Source: Bacillota bacterium
Lineage (GTDB): Bacteria; Bacillota; Clostridia; Christensenellales; CAG-138
Length of the DNA stretch: 6,060 nucleotides
Assembly: GCA_023396535.1 (NCBI GenBank)
Contig: JAEWWD010000156.1
Location: 1-6,060, forward strand
Direction: 5' to 3'
Below the pieces are notes generated by a model that ran no database searches, was not told the DNA's origin, and saw only the letters and a list, made by a program, of their open reading frames with translations. The translations under genes and the position numbers were made by a program. Position 1 is the first letter of the stretch; each line of letters opens with the position of its first letter. Below, piece after piece: positions 5,948 through 6,060 of the stretch.

Positions 5948-5971
5948 AAAACCACCCGGTGGGGTGGTTTT
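5948..5971. terminator. Bidirectional intrinsic terminator
   Basis: AAAACCACCC (5948-5957) and GGGTGGTTTT (5962-5971) form a perfect 10-bp stem with a 4-nt loop. On the - strand the stem ends in TTTT and continues GCTTTT, so it would stop transcripts coming from the right before the aldehyde dehydrogenase promoter. No + strand gene ends near it inside the window. Confidence 0.82.
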
Positions 5972-6029
5972 GTATCGACAAAGCCGTTTTCGGCACTTTA
6001 TCGAGATTTTCCGCGCAAGTTGCTCTTTG

Positions 6030-6059
6030 CTATCCGGCGATGATGGTATACAGCCCTAT
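6030..6059 (-). CDS. Possible 3' end of a gene entering from the right
   Basis: One - strand frame reads IGLYTIIAG and stops with TAG at 6032-6030, about 60 nt before the terminator. A hydrophobic tail like this could end a membrane protein. Another frame stays open for about 20 codons with a less protein-like sequence. Nothing more can be said from 31 bases. Confidence 0.2.
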   Translation of the reverse strand: MGLYTIIAG

Positions 6060-6060
6060 C

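Noticed and set aside
5764..5955. 63-codon form of the leader frame on the - strand
   Set aside because: Its GTG start lies inside the stem of the terminator at 5948-5971 and no ribosome binding site precedes it; only the 30-codon internal version was kept, at low confidence.
5976..6003. Imperfect hairpin around GCCG-TTTT-CGGC
   Set aside because: The stem has mismatches and a bulge, with no U-tract; the neighbouring 5948-5971 hairpin is much stronger.

Overview
The window looks like a piece of chromosome from an anaerobic member of the Bacillota (Clostridia-like). This is inferred from strong AGGAGG-type ribosome binding sites, compact operons, a PocR-domain AraC regulator and a URO-D/MtaA-type protein that is not a haem enzyme. 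By eye the DNA is fairly GC-rich for that group. No phage, IS, CRISPR, tRNA or rRNA sequence is visible. Genus cannot be fixed without a database search.

Left part (2-2089, + strand): the 3' two-thirds of an aldo/keto reductase gene, a URO-D superfamily protein 9 nt downstream, and 39 nt after that a complete glycine-cleavage H-protein-like lipoyl carrier. All three share a strand with tight spacing, and the two complete genes have good ribosome binding sites, so they probably form the end of one operon that begins outside the window. A strong hairpin (2134-2159) ends it and also serves the convergent regulator gene.

Middle (2164-3426, - strand): a regulator with an N-terminal Cys-rich PocR sensory domain, a helical middle and a C-terminal AraC double helix-turn-helix. 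A terminator at 3551-3591 separates it from the next - strand operon, so it has its own promoter region.

Right part (3624-5711, - strand): a class 3 aldehyde dehydrogenase gene followed, after 66 nt, by deoC (deoxyribose-phosphate aldolase). They probably form a two-gene operon. DeoC releases acetaldehyde plus glyceraldehyde-3-phosphate, and the dehydrogenase could oxidise an aldehyde. The operon has a leader of about 170 nt with a possible promoter, an inverted repeat over the -10 box, a foldable RNA segment and a 30-codon small ORF. Beyond it a strong hairpin terminator (5948-5971) probably ends a - strand gene lying mostly outside the window.

Working model (inference): a PocR regulator that senses a small carbon compound sits between a lipoyl-carrier/URO-D/reductase operon and an aldolase/aldehyde dehydrogenase operon. 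Which of the two it controls cannot be decided from the sequence. The least ordinary feature is the lipoyl H-protein next to a URO-D-family protein, with no glycine cleavage P, T or L gene in view.
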